Of a stretch of 5,159 nucleotides of DNA, positions 1 through 5,159 are shown in pieces. The translations under genes and the position numbers were made by a program. The first letter of the stretch is position 1. Each line of letters begins with the position of its first letter. Origin of the DNA: Desulfobacterales bacterium (lineage in GTDB: Bacteria; Desulfobacterota; Desulfobulbia; Desulfobulbales; BM004); NCBI GenBank assembly GCA_030621655.1, contig JAUXHH010000138.1, positions 1 to 5,159 of the forward strand. Direction: 5' to 3'. The notes under the pieces were generated by a model. It saw only the letters and a program-made list of their open reading frames with translations. It searched no databases and was not told where the DNA came from.

Positions 1-30
1 TTGATGCAGTAAACAGCAGCAGGTTAGAGT

Positions 31-70
31 AAAGATATTCAAAGTGTTGGGATGGCTCTTTGATATTTTT
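31..70 (+). promoter_or_regulatory. AT-rich imperfect hairpin in the mqnC leader
   Basis: Positions 39-44 (TCAAAG) pair perfectly with 58-63 (CTTTGA). After one unpaired T at 38, positions 31-37 pair with 64-70, including one G-U pair. This gives about 13 pairs around a 13-nt loop (45-57). The stem is too AT-rich, and its T run is itself paired, so it is a poor match to a rho-independent terminator. It ends 17 nt before the mqnC ATG. It could be an mRNA structure, a DNA operator or chance symmetry in AT-rich DNA. The pairing is visible in the sequence, but any function is inference. Confidence 0.35.
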
Positions 71-75
71 GCAGT

Positions 76-80
76 GAGAG
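76..80 (+). promoter_or_regulatory. Ribosome binding site for mqnC
   Basis: GAGAG lies 7 nt upstream of the ATG at 88. It is a partial Shine-Dalgarno match at normal spacing and supports this start codon. Confidence 0.55.
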
Positions 81-87
81 AAATAAA

Positions 88-1155
88 ATGAGCAGCCTAC
101 AAGATATAAAACAGAGAGTTCTCAACAGTGAAAGGATTACTGAAATAGAGTCATTGACTCTGTTCCGGGATGGTAATCTTTACGACCTGGGTTTCCTTGC
201 AGATTTTATCCGTAAGAAAAAGCATCCGGATCCCGTTGTCACGTATGTTATTGACAGGAACATAAATTATACTGATATCTGTATTTCAGCCTGTAAATTC
301 TGTGCCTTTTACAAGGTTCCTGAGGATCCTGACGGCACGGTTATATCCTTTGAGGAACTTGAAGAAAAGATAGCGGAAACCAAGGAACTGAGAGGGACCC
401 AGATTCTGCTTCAGGGTGGTCTTCATCCTGACAAACCACTGGAATTTTATGAGGAGATGCTGCGATTCATCAAGAAAACAGGCATTCATATTCACGGTTT
501 TTCGCCACCGGAAATATGTCATTTTGCCAAGCTCTCAGGTTTTTCTGTCGCAGAGGTTATAGAACGGCTCAAAGAGGCGGGACTTGACTCCATACCCGGT
601 GGGGGTGCCGAGATACTATCCGACCGTGTCAGGGGAGAGGCTGCTCCGAGAAAATGCTCTGCAGATGAATGGATTGACGTTATGAGACAGGCACATCATC
701 AGGGTATGCGCACAACAGCTACCATGATGTTCGGCCATATTGAAAGCCTTGAAGAGCGGCTTGAACATCTCATATGTATCAGAAATCTGCAGGATGAAAC
801 GGACGGCTTTACAGCATTTATTCCCTGGCCTTTTCAACCTGATAATACAGCCCTTGCTGAAATACACAAAGCTACAGCACACTCCTATTTGAAAATGCTG
901 GCTTGGTCAAGAATAGTGCTTGACAACGTTGATAATATCCAGGCTTCCTGGGTAACCCAGGGACCTAAAATCGCTCAGGTCTCGCTGTTTTACGGTGCCA
1001 ATGATTTTGGCAGCACCATGATTGAAGAGAACGTGGTTGCTGCTGCAGGAGTTTCTTTCAAGCTGTCTGAAAAAGAAATCCGTAACCTTATTGAAGGGGC
1101 AGGTTTTGTACCCCAACAGAGAACCATGGATTATACTTTCGTTACATCAGACTAG
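88..1155 (+). CDS. mqnC: Cyclic dehypoxanthinyl futalosine synthase MqnC (radical SAM)
   Basis: Cytoplasmic radical-SAM enzyme that cyclises dehypoxanthinyl futalosine to its cyclic form, the step before MqnD in futalosine-type menaquinone synthesis. The 355-residue protein carries the CxxxCxxC cluster motif (Cys65, Cys69, Cys72, in a YTDICISACKFCAFYK context) expected to bind the 4Fe-4S cluster. It also has a GGGAEIL segment (171-177), WPFQPDNT (247-254), SWVTQG (287-292) and a GANDFGSTMIEENV block (303-316). The sister enzyme MqnE shares the cluster motif, but the WPFQP and SWVTQG segments fit MqnC better. The length is normal for the family and the ATG has a weak upstream GAGAG. It is the first complete gene of the cluster, followed by a 77-nt gap before the deaminase. 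The main uncertainty is MqnC versus MqnE, and I favour MqnC strongly. Confidence 0.95.
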   Translation: MSSLQDIKQRVLNSERITEIESLTLFRDGNLYDLGFLADFIRKKKHPDPVVTYVIDRNINYTDICISACKFCAFYKVPEDPDGTVISFEELEEKIAETKELRGTQILLQGGLHPDKPLEFYEEMLRFIKKTGIHIHGFSPPEICHFAKLSGFSVAEVIERLKEAGLDSIPGGGAEILSDRVRGEAAPRKCSADEWIDVMRQAHHQGMRTTATMMFGHIESLEERLEHLICIRNLQDETDGFTAFIPWPFQPDNTALAEIHKATAHSYLKMLAWSRIVLDNVDNIQASWVTQGPKIAQVSLFYGANDFGSTMIEENVVAAAGVSFKLSEKEIRNLIEGAGFVPQQRTMDYTFVTSD

Positions 1156-1232
1156 TTTTATTTATCCCAAAGTGTTTTCTGCTTCCAATGATAAATCAAG
1201 CAAAGCCTCATGCGGCAAAAAAAAACCAACCC
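1156..1232 (+). other. Gap between mqnC and the deaminase gene
   Basis: This is the only sizeable gap in the cluster. It contains an alternative in-frame ATG at 1188, an A9 run at 1217-1225 and the left arm of the inverted repeat that covers the preferred deaminase start. No Shine-Dalgarno-like sequence stands before either ATG. No T-tract terminator is visible, so read-through from mqnC is expected. The deaminase reading frame is open across the whole gap. Confidence 0.5.
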
Positions 1233-1257
1233 ATGATTCATCGTGCACCATGGGTTG
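1227..1257 (+). repeat. Perfect 9-bp inverted repeat over the deaminase start codon
   Basis: CAACCCATG (1227-1235) and CATGGGTTG (1249-1257) are exact reverse complements separated by a 13-nt loop. The left arm contains the ATG at 1233, the preferred start of the deaminase, so in mRNA the start codon would be paired. There is no T run after it, so it is not an intrinsic terminator. It may limit translation or be coincidental with the coding sequence. Confidence 0.45.
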
Positions 1258-2495
1258 TAGCAGATGCTTCATCTGAAATATATGAAGTGAGCCAGGATAT
1301 AATAGAAGATGGTGCAGTATTTGTTTATGAGGGCTTAATTAGGGCGGTAGGGAAATTTAAAGACGTAATTAAGGAGTTTGGCGGTTATCCTATCCAGGAA
1401 CATGAGCACGGGGTACTTGCCCCTGCCTTGATTAACAGCCACTGTCATCTTGAATTGTCCCATCTTGATCTTGTTGAACCCGGCAAGGATCAGACTCTAT
1501 ATAGCGACGATCCCACTCTGTGGATCAGGGATCTATTAAAGGCACGTGATAACTTCTCCCAGAATACCATTGATGCAGAGAAACAAATATTGAGCAATGG
1601 CAGTCAGGTTCTTCAGCATATGTCAGCTGAAGGAGTCGGATTCGTTGGGGATATCGGTAATTCTCTGGCAAGTAGATTAATAGGGCAGGGACAAAGCACA
1701 AAGGTGTGTTTTCTGCTTGAACTGTTAGGCCTGGCAAAGGAGTCCGAAGCAAAGTCACTGGTAAGGCTTGGGGAGGTGTTCTCTGATGATTCCCTTGATA
1801 TTTCCTGCACCGCCCATGCTCCCTATTCAACAACTCCGGGCTTGATACAGGCAATAAAAAATAATGGTGACCGGCGGGGCCATATATTTTCTATCCATGC
1901 TGCAGAATCAAGACAGGAGGTGGAATTTTTACAAACAGGCAGTGGGGACTTCTTAGATTTTTTGCGCGACAGGGGTGGTTGGGATAACACCTTCAAAGTA
2001 CCGGGAATGGGGTCTGTGCATTATCTGGAAAGTCTTGGGGTTTTAAATGATAAAACAATTTGTGTTCATGTGGTGCATGTGGATCATGAAGAAATAGAAA
2101 CCCTGGCTTCGAGAAAGGCAAAAATATGTCTGTGTCCCGGCAGTAACAGATTTCTTGGTTCAGGTAAAGCACCGGTGACAGAATTCCTTACCCATGGTAT
2201 TCTCCCGGCCTTGGGAACTGACAGTAAGGCCAGTAATGCTCTACTGAGTATATGGCGCGAAATGCGTCTTTTGCGGGAAGATCATCCCGGCCTTTCACCG
2301 GAAACGGTATTCAGTATGGCTACGCGTGGAGGTGCCGAAGCCTGGGGAATTGATTCTGAATTGGGAACACTGGAACCGGGGAAACAGGCCCGGATTCTGA
2401 AAGTTTACTGTCAGGGTAGTATGAATTCACGTGAAGATATACTTGAATATATGACAACAGCCGGCGAGTCTGTACAGGTTGAATGGGTGGAGTAG
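1233..2495 (+). CDS. Amidohydrolase, probable aminodeoxyfutalosine deaminase
   Basis: Metal-dependent amidohydrolase of the ATZ/TRZ-like group, probably deaminating aminodeoxyfutalosine to futalosine. Numbered from the ATG at 1233 (420 residues), it has the metal-binding HxH in NSHCHLELS (His70, His72), then HAPYS (His195) and SIHAAES (His222, Glu225). CVHVVHVD (His279, His282), a CPGSNRFLGSGKAPV segment and GTDSKASN (metal-ligand candidate Asp330) follow. The C-terminus returns to the GTLEPGK segment usual in this superfamily. The family fold alone would also fit guanine or other deaminases; placement between mqnC and mqnA decides the substrate. The start is uncertain: the ATG at 1188 would add 15 residues (435 in all), but family proteins usually begin just before the first beta strand, which fits MIHRAPWVV at 1233. 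Neither start has a clear ribosome site. The stop lies 8 nt before mqnA, and the TAG overlaps the mqnA ribosome site. Confidence 0.85.
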   Translation: MIHRAPWVVADASSEIYEVSQDIIEDGAVFVYEGLIRAVGKFKDVIKEFGGYPIQEHEHGVLAPALINSHCHLELSHLDLVEPGKDQTLYSDDPTLWIRDLLKARDNFSQNTIDAEKQILSNGSQVLQHMSAEGVGFVGDIGNSLASRLIGQGQSTKVCFLLELLGLAKESEAKSLVRLGEVFSDDSLDISCTAHAPYSTTPGLIQAIKNNGDRRGHIFSIHAAESRQEVEFLQTGSGDFLDFLRDRGGWDNTFKVPGMGSVHYLESLGVLNDKTICVHVVHVDHEEIETLASRKAKICLCPGSNRFLGSGKAPVTEFLTHGILPALGTDSKASNALLSIWREMRLLREDHPGLSPETVFSMATRGGAEAWGIDSELGTLEPGKQARILKVYCQGSMNSREDILEYMTTAGESVQVEWVE

Positions 2496-2498
2496 GAG
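2494..2498 (+). promoter_or_regulatory. Ribosome binding site that fixes the mqnA start
   Basis: AGGAG lies 5 nt before the ATG at 2504 and overlaps the TAG stop of the upstream deaminase. It shows that mqnA begins at 2504 and not at the in-frame ATG at 2483, which lies inside the deaminase gene. The overlap also suggests translational coupling. Confidence 0.8.
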
Positions 2499-2503
2499 AC
2501 AGT

Positions 2504-3352
2504 ATGCTGAGTGACTCAAGAGTGCGCATAGGCATGGTTAACTTTATTAATACAGCTCCGCTCTATGATATCTGGCAGAGGACAGTCAACCGTCCTGAAT
2601 GGAATGTTGTTGAGGCTGCGCCTTCGGTCCTGAACAGAATGCTTTATGCAAATGAACTTGATATGGGACTGGTATCCTCACAGGAGTATGCAGCCCATCC
2701 GCAAGATTATTTGCTGCTTGATGATATCTCGATCAGTGCTTCAGGACCGGTTGGGAGTGTTTATCTTTTTTCACGATGTGATCCGAGCCTGCTTGCAGGC
2801 AGAACTCTACTCCTCAGTGGACAATCTCAGACCTCTGTCAGCCTGGTTAAGATCATTTTGGAAAAGTTTTATCATGTCGTGCCAAATTATGAAGTGGGGT
2901 CTGTATTAGAAGCGCAGGAAAATAAGGATATCCAGGCAGTACTTGCTATCGGTGATGAAGCCCTGCTCCTGGCGCAAAACAAAACGTATCCCCACATGAT
3001 TGATCTCAGTAAAATCTGGCATGAAAAAACTTCATTGCCATTTGTCTTTGCAATTTGGGCCATGCGTGAGGAATTCTGTCGCAAGAATCCAGAAGTTGTT
3101 ATGGAGGTTCATCGTCAATTGCTTCGATGCAGAAACGAGGGCAAACAGGAATTGAAAAACATTAGTAAAAGAGTTGCTCCGAGGGTTTCAATGGATACTG
3201 AAGCCTGTTATGAATATCTGCGCGGTATTGAACATGATCTCAGTCCTGATAAGAAAAAAGGACTGATTCGTTTTATTGAATATTTGATTGAAAGAGGGGA
3301 TGGGGCTGCAGAAGCTCTGCCGCTTAAATTTTTCCCCCAGGTTGAAGGATAA
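2504..3352 (+). CDS. mqnA: Chorismate dehydratase MqnA
   Basis: Catalyses the first committed step of the futalosine pathway, dehydrating chorismate to 3-[(1-carboxyvinyl)oxy]benzoate in the cytoplasm. The 282-residue product has the features I associate with the family (periplasmic-binding-protein-like fold). These are VRIGMVNFINTAPLY near the N-terminus (7-21), a PSVLNRML segment (40-47), ELDMGLVSSQEYA (51-63) and the SISASGPVGSVYLFS stretch (76-90). A hinge-type LPFVFAIW segment follows in the second half. There is no signal peptide, consistent with an intracellular enzyme that reuses a solute-binding fold. The related MqnD shares the fold, but the N-terminal and SxxEYA segments fit MqnA. 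Length is typical. The gene sits 8 nt after the deaminase and 4 nt before the methyltransferase, whose ribosome site lies in its last codons. Confidence 0.93.
   Translation: MLSDSRVRIGMVNFINTAPLYDIWQRTVNRPEWNVVEAAPSVLNRMLYANELDMGLVSSQEYAAHPQDYLLLDDISISASGPVGSVYLFSRCDPSLLAGRTLLLSGQSQTSVSLVKIILEKFYHVVPNYEVGSVLEAQENKDIQAVLAIGDEALLLAQNKTYPHMIDLSKIWHEKTSLPFVFAIWAMREEFCRKNPEVVMEVHRQLLRCRNEGKQELKNISKRVAPRVSMDTEACYEYLRGIEHDLSPDKKKGLIRFIEYLIERGDGAAEALPLKFFPQVEG
3345..3349 (+). promoter_or_regulatory. Ribosome binding site that fixes the GTG start of menG
   Basis: AAGGA lies 7 nt before GTG at 3357, inside the last sense codons of mqnA. It supports the GTG start over the upstream in-frame ATGs at 3288 and 3300, which lie inside mqnA. 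Confidence 0.8.
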
Positions 3353-3356
3353 ATTA

Positions 3357-4079
3357 GTGACAGTAGAAACCTCACAATCGGTTGAAGAAAAAAAGCGGTT
3401 TGTCCGGGACAAATTTGCTTCTATCAGTGATAAGTACGATTTTCTGAATTCTCTCTTGAGTCTGAAAATGGATAGTTATTGGCGCTGGGTCACAACCCGT
3501 GAGTTAAAGGAGTTTCCGGAGGGCGCGATTCTTGATCTTTGTGCAGGAACGCTTCCCTTGTCACTTGAGCTGACCCGCCAGGCTCCGGCACGTAATGTTG
3601 TTGCAATTGATTTTTGTGAAGAGATGCTCCTGAGTGGACTAAAGACATTGCCGGTTGACGGACGCAGGGAAAGGATTGCGGCTGTCTGTGGTGATGGTGA
3701 AGAAATCCCAACCGCCGGTGGAAAGTTTTGGGGAGTTACGGTTGCATTCGGGGTGCGGAATCTGGCCCGGACTGAAAAGGGACTTGCCGAAATGCTGCGG
3801 GTATTGAAGCCGGGAGGCAAACTGCTGATCCTTGAATTTTCACGACCCCGTAATGCTTTCTTCAAGCCGATTTATAATTTTTATTTGAACCGGGTGTTAC
3901 CAAAGATTGCCGGACTGGTTTCCGGTGATAAGGAGGCCTATGAATACCTTGCCAGTTCAATTGCACAGTTCTACGAGCCTGAGGAATTGCTTGCAATGAT
4001 GAAGGAAGCAGGGTTCTCCAGGCAGTACTATCGGCCTTTGACCATGGGTATTGTTACATTATATATAGGTGTAAAATGA
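3357..4079 (+). CDS. menG: Demethylmenaquinone C-methyltransferase (MenG/UbiE family)
   Basis: SAM-dependent class I methyltransferase expected to add the ring methyl group to demethylmenaquinone, the last step of the pathway. Read from GTG at 3357, the protein has 240 residues. The N-terminal VRDKFASISDKYDFLNSLLS (16-35) is the usual UbiE opening. The SAM site follows: ILDLCAGTLPLSLEL (58-72), then VVAIDFCEEM (81-90) with the acidic Asp85 and GDGEEIP (112-118). Next come AFGVRNL (130-136), RVLKPGGKLLILEFS (148-162), a YLASSI segment (197-202) and a C-terminal LTMGIVTLYIGVK. Motif I is unusual, with GTLP where the family commonly has GTGD. A UbiE role in ubiquinone synthesis is possible on family grounds, but the mqn neighbours point to menaquinone. 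The stop overlaps the ubiX start by 4 nt (ATGA). Confidence 0.9.
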   Translation: MTVETSQSVEEKKRFVRDKFASISDKYDFLNSLLSLKMDSYWRWVTTRELKEFPEGAILDLCAGTLPLSLELTRQAPARNVVAIDFCEEMLLSGLKTLPVDGRRERIAAVCGDGEEIPTAGGKFWGVTVAFGVRNLARTEKGLAEMLRVLKPGGKLLILEFSRPRNAFFKPIYNFYLNRVLPKIAGLVSGDKEAYEYLASSIAQFYEPEELLAMMKEAGFSRQYYRPLTMGIVTLYIGVK

Positions 4080-4666
4080 GAAAGAAAATTATCCTGGCAA
4101 TAACAGGCGCAAGTGGCAGTCTTTATGCTGTTCAGTTCCTGAAGTTAATGCAGCACTTGGACGCGGAAATACATGGCATTATATCTGATGCCGGCCGATT
4201 GGTACTGCAGCATGAACTCGGGTTAACCCCAGATGATTTAAATGAGTTTATAGTACAGTGGCATGCAAAAGATGATTTTGGAGCACCGATGTCGAGTGGT
4301 TCGAGCAAATTTGATGCAATGCTTGTCTTGCCCTGCACTATGGGAACACTTGGGGCAATTGCAAACGGTATAGCTAAAAATCTTGTGCACCGCGCTGCAG
4401 ATGTAATGCTGAAAGAAAAAAAGCCGTTGTTGCTTGCTGTCAGGGAGACCCCGTTTAACCGTATCCACATGGAAAACATGCTGAAAGTGCACGATGCAGG
4501 TGCTGTAGTGTGTCCCCCGATGCCTTCTTTTTATCATCATCCGGATACTCTTGAGGAAATGGCTACTTTTTTTGCCGGACGAATGGCGGATCTACTGGGA
4601 TTTGAGATTGACGGCCTCAAACGCTGGCAGGGTATTAGTTTGTCAAAGACAAAAGAGCAATGTTGA
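4076..4666 (+). CDS. ubiX: Flavin prenyltransferase UbiX (MqnM-type)
   Basis: Makes prenylated FMN from FMN and dimethylallyl phosphate, the cofactor for a UbiD-type decarboxylase. In the futalosine pathway that partner would remove the ring carboxylate of the prenylated naphthoate. The 196-residue protein has the N-terminal Rossmann-like ITGASGSLYA (9-18), SDAGRLVL (37-44), SGSSKFDAMLVLPCTMGTL (74-92), ANGIAKNLVHRAADV (96-110), the RETP motif (123-126), HMENML (131-136) and PPMPSFYHHP (147-156). These match UbiX over the full length, and the size is normal. The ATG overlaps the menG stop (ATGA at 4076-4079), with only a weak AGGTG (4067-4071) upstream, so translation is probably coupled to menG. 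No ubiD homologue is present in the window. The stop overlaps the next gene by 7 nt. Confidence 0.95.
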   Translation: MRKKIILAITGASGSLYAVQFLKLMQHLDAEIHGIISDAGRLVLQHELGLTPDDLNEFIVQWHAKDDFGAPMSSGSSKFDAMLVLPCTMGTLGAIANGIAKNLVHRAADVMLKEKKPLLLAVRETPFNRIHMENMLKVHDAGAVVCPPMPSFYHHPDTLEEMATFFAGRMADLLGFEIDGLKRWQGISLSKTKEQC

Positions 4667-5159
4667 AGAAAATTGCCATATTGCTTGAAATGATCAAGTT
4701 TGAGCACACGGTATTTGCACTGCCGTTTGCTTTCATGGGGGCCTTTCTATCGGCACGTGGTGTGCCCGGTCCTGCAACATTCGGCTGGATTGTTTTGGCA
4801 ATGGTGGGCGCCCGGACTTGCGCCATGGGGTTTAACCGGATTGTTGACCGCAAGTTTGATGAGCTGAACCCGAGAACAGCTTCCAGGGCATTACCTGCAA
4901 AAGCCGTTAAACTCCCGGAAGCATGGGCAATGGTTATCCTGGCCGCTGGAATTTTTTTCTTTGCCTGTTATAATCTCAATCAGCTCACCCTGATACTGTC
5001 ACCTTTTGCCCTGTCACTTACTCTTTTCTATTCACTCACCAAGCGTTTTACCTGGCTCTGTCATGTTGTCCTGGGCGTGGCTCTTGCTTTTTCGCCACTT
5101 GGAGGCTGGGTTGCTGTTTCCGGCTCCCTGCAAGAGTATCCTTTTGTCTTATCTGCCGG
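4660..5159 (+). CDS. mqnP: UbiA-family prenyltransferase, probable MqnP (5' part, cut by window end)
   Basis: Membrane-bound enzyme expected to attach the polyprenyl chain to 1,4-dihydroxy-6-naphthoate. Only the first 166 codons lie in the window, and no stop is reached. The first aspartate-rich motif NxxxDxxxD is intact (Asn59, Asp63, Asp67 in FNRIVDRKFDELNPRTASR) and would bind the magnesium-pyrophosphate of the prenyl donor. YSLTKRFTWLCH (124-135) is the conserved YxxxKR-type region before the next helix. Hydrophobic spans lie at about 18-33, 40-57, 88-106, 109-125 and 133-153. The second aspartate motif would be beyond the window. The start ATG overlaps the end of ubiX by 7 nt, with weak AGAG (4654-4657) upstream; TTG at 4663 is an alternative start. 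Family members also prenylate 4-hydroxybenzoate (UbiA). The operon favours the naphthoate, but the sequence alone does not prove it. Confidence 0.9.
   Translation, partial: MLKKIAILLEMIKFEHTVFALPFAFMGAFLSARGVPGPATFGWIVLAMVGARTCAMGFNRIVDRKFDELNPRTASRALPAKAVKLPEAWAMVILAAGIFFFACYNLNQLTLILSPFALSLTLFYSLTKRFTWLCHVVLGVALAFSPLGGWVAVSGSLQEYPFVLSA

Larger units (their letters stand above)
1..87. other. Leader / intergenic stretch upstream of mqnC
   Basis: No gene can be supported here. In frame 1 the first four codons end in TAA at positions 10-12, and in frame 3 a TAA falls at 30-32. The tail of an upstream gene could therefore end in this stretch, but there is too little to identify one. The region is AT-rich and contains an imperfect hairpin (31-70) and a plausible ribosome binding site (76-80). 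I see no convincing sigma-70 promoter, so the operon promoter may lie here in a non-consensus form or upstream of the window. Confidence 0.5.

Noticed and set aside
38..67. Possible sigma-70 promoter with TTCAAA (38-43) and TGATAT (61-66) spaced 17 nt apart
   Set aside because: Only about 4 of 6 and 3 of 6 consensus matches, and the boxes fall within the hairpin. In AT-rich DNA this is too weak to annotate.
1022..1276. Forward open frame of 84 codons overlapping the 3' end of mqnC and the gap
   Set aside because: It lies in another frame of mqnC, resembles no known protein, and runs into the deaminase in the wrong frame. It is a shadow frame.
1525..1854. 109-codon reverse-strand open frame opposite the deaminase
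   Set aside because: It lies wholly antisense to a well-supported gene and shows no recognisable motif.
2483..2503. Longer mqnA start at 2483
   Set aside because: This ATG lies inside the deaminase gene without a ribosome site. The ATG at 2504 has AGGAG at ideal spacing and gives the normal family N-terminus.
3288..3356. Longer methyltransferase start at ATG 3288
   Set aside because: It would add 23 residues encoded inside mqnA that are not typical of the family. GTG at 3357 has a good ribosome site.
3476..3865. 129-codon reverse-strand open frame opposite the methyltransferase
   Set aside because: Its translation is low-complexity and rich in Ser, Arg and Pro, as expected for the antisense of a real gene. 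There is no recognisable domain or ribosome site.
4949..4957. T-rich run in the prenyltransferase as a possible terminator
   Set aside because: It encodes Ile-Phe-Phe-Phe in a membrane segment, has no GC-rich stem before it, and the reading frame continues through it.

Overview
The window carries a compact, all-forward gene cluster for menaquinone (vitamin K2) biosynthesis by the futalosine route. It suggests an anaerobic or microaerophilic Gram-negative bacterium of moderate GC content. A sulfate-reducer-like member of the Desulfobacterota is my best guess, from the mqn gene set, the aminohydrolase-type deaminase and the late genes clustered with it. That assignment is inference from gene content and was not tested by any search.

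Layout: positions 1-87 are a leader with no recognisable gene and an AT-rich imperfect hairpin. mqnC (88-1155) encodes the radical-SAM cyclase. After a 77-nt gap containing an A9 run and a perfect 9-bp inverted repeat comes an amidohydrolase, probably aminodeoxyfutalosine deaminase (about 1233-2495). Then follow mqnA, chorismate dehydratase (2504-3352); a GTG-started menG/ubiE-type methyltransferase (3357-4079); ubiX-type flavin prenyltransferase (4076-4666); and the first 166 codons of a UbiA-family prenyltransferase (4660 to beyond the window edge). The genes from the deaminase onward are 8 nt apart, 4 nt apart, or overlapping by 4 and 7 nt. This indicates one polycistronic, translationally coupled transcript, and I see no terminator inside it.

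How they work together: MqnA makes 3-[(1-carboxyvinyl)oxy]benzoate from chorismate. MqnE (not in the window) joins it to SAM-derived adenosine to give aminodeoxyfutalosine. The deaminase converts that to futalosine. MqnB (not in the window) removes hypoxanthine, MqnC closes the ring, and MqnD (not in the window) releases 1,4-dihydroxy-6-naphthoate. The UbiA-like enzyme prenylates the ring. A UbiD-like decarboxylase (not in the window) would use the prenyl-FMN made by the UbiX protein, and the MenG protein adds the last methyl group. The cluster therefore joins three early-stage and three late-stage enzymes.

I found no mobile element, CRISPR array, tRNA or rRNA, and no sign of an undescribed system. 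The points worth a second look are the unclear start region of the deaminase gene, the leader hairpin and the unusual SAM-binding motif of the methyltransferase.
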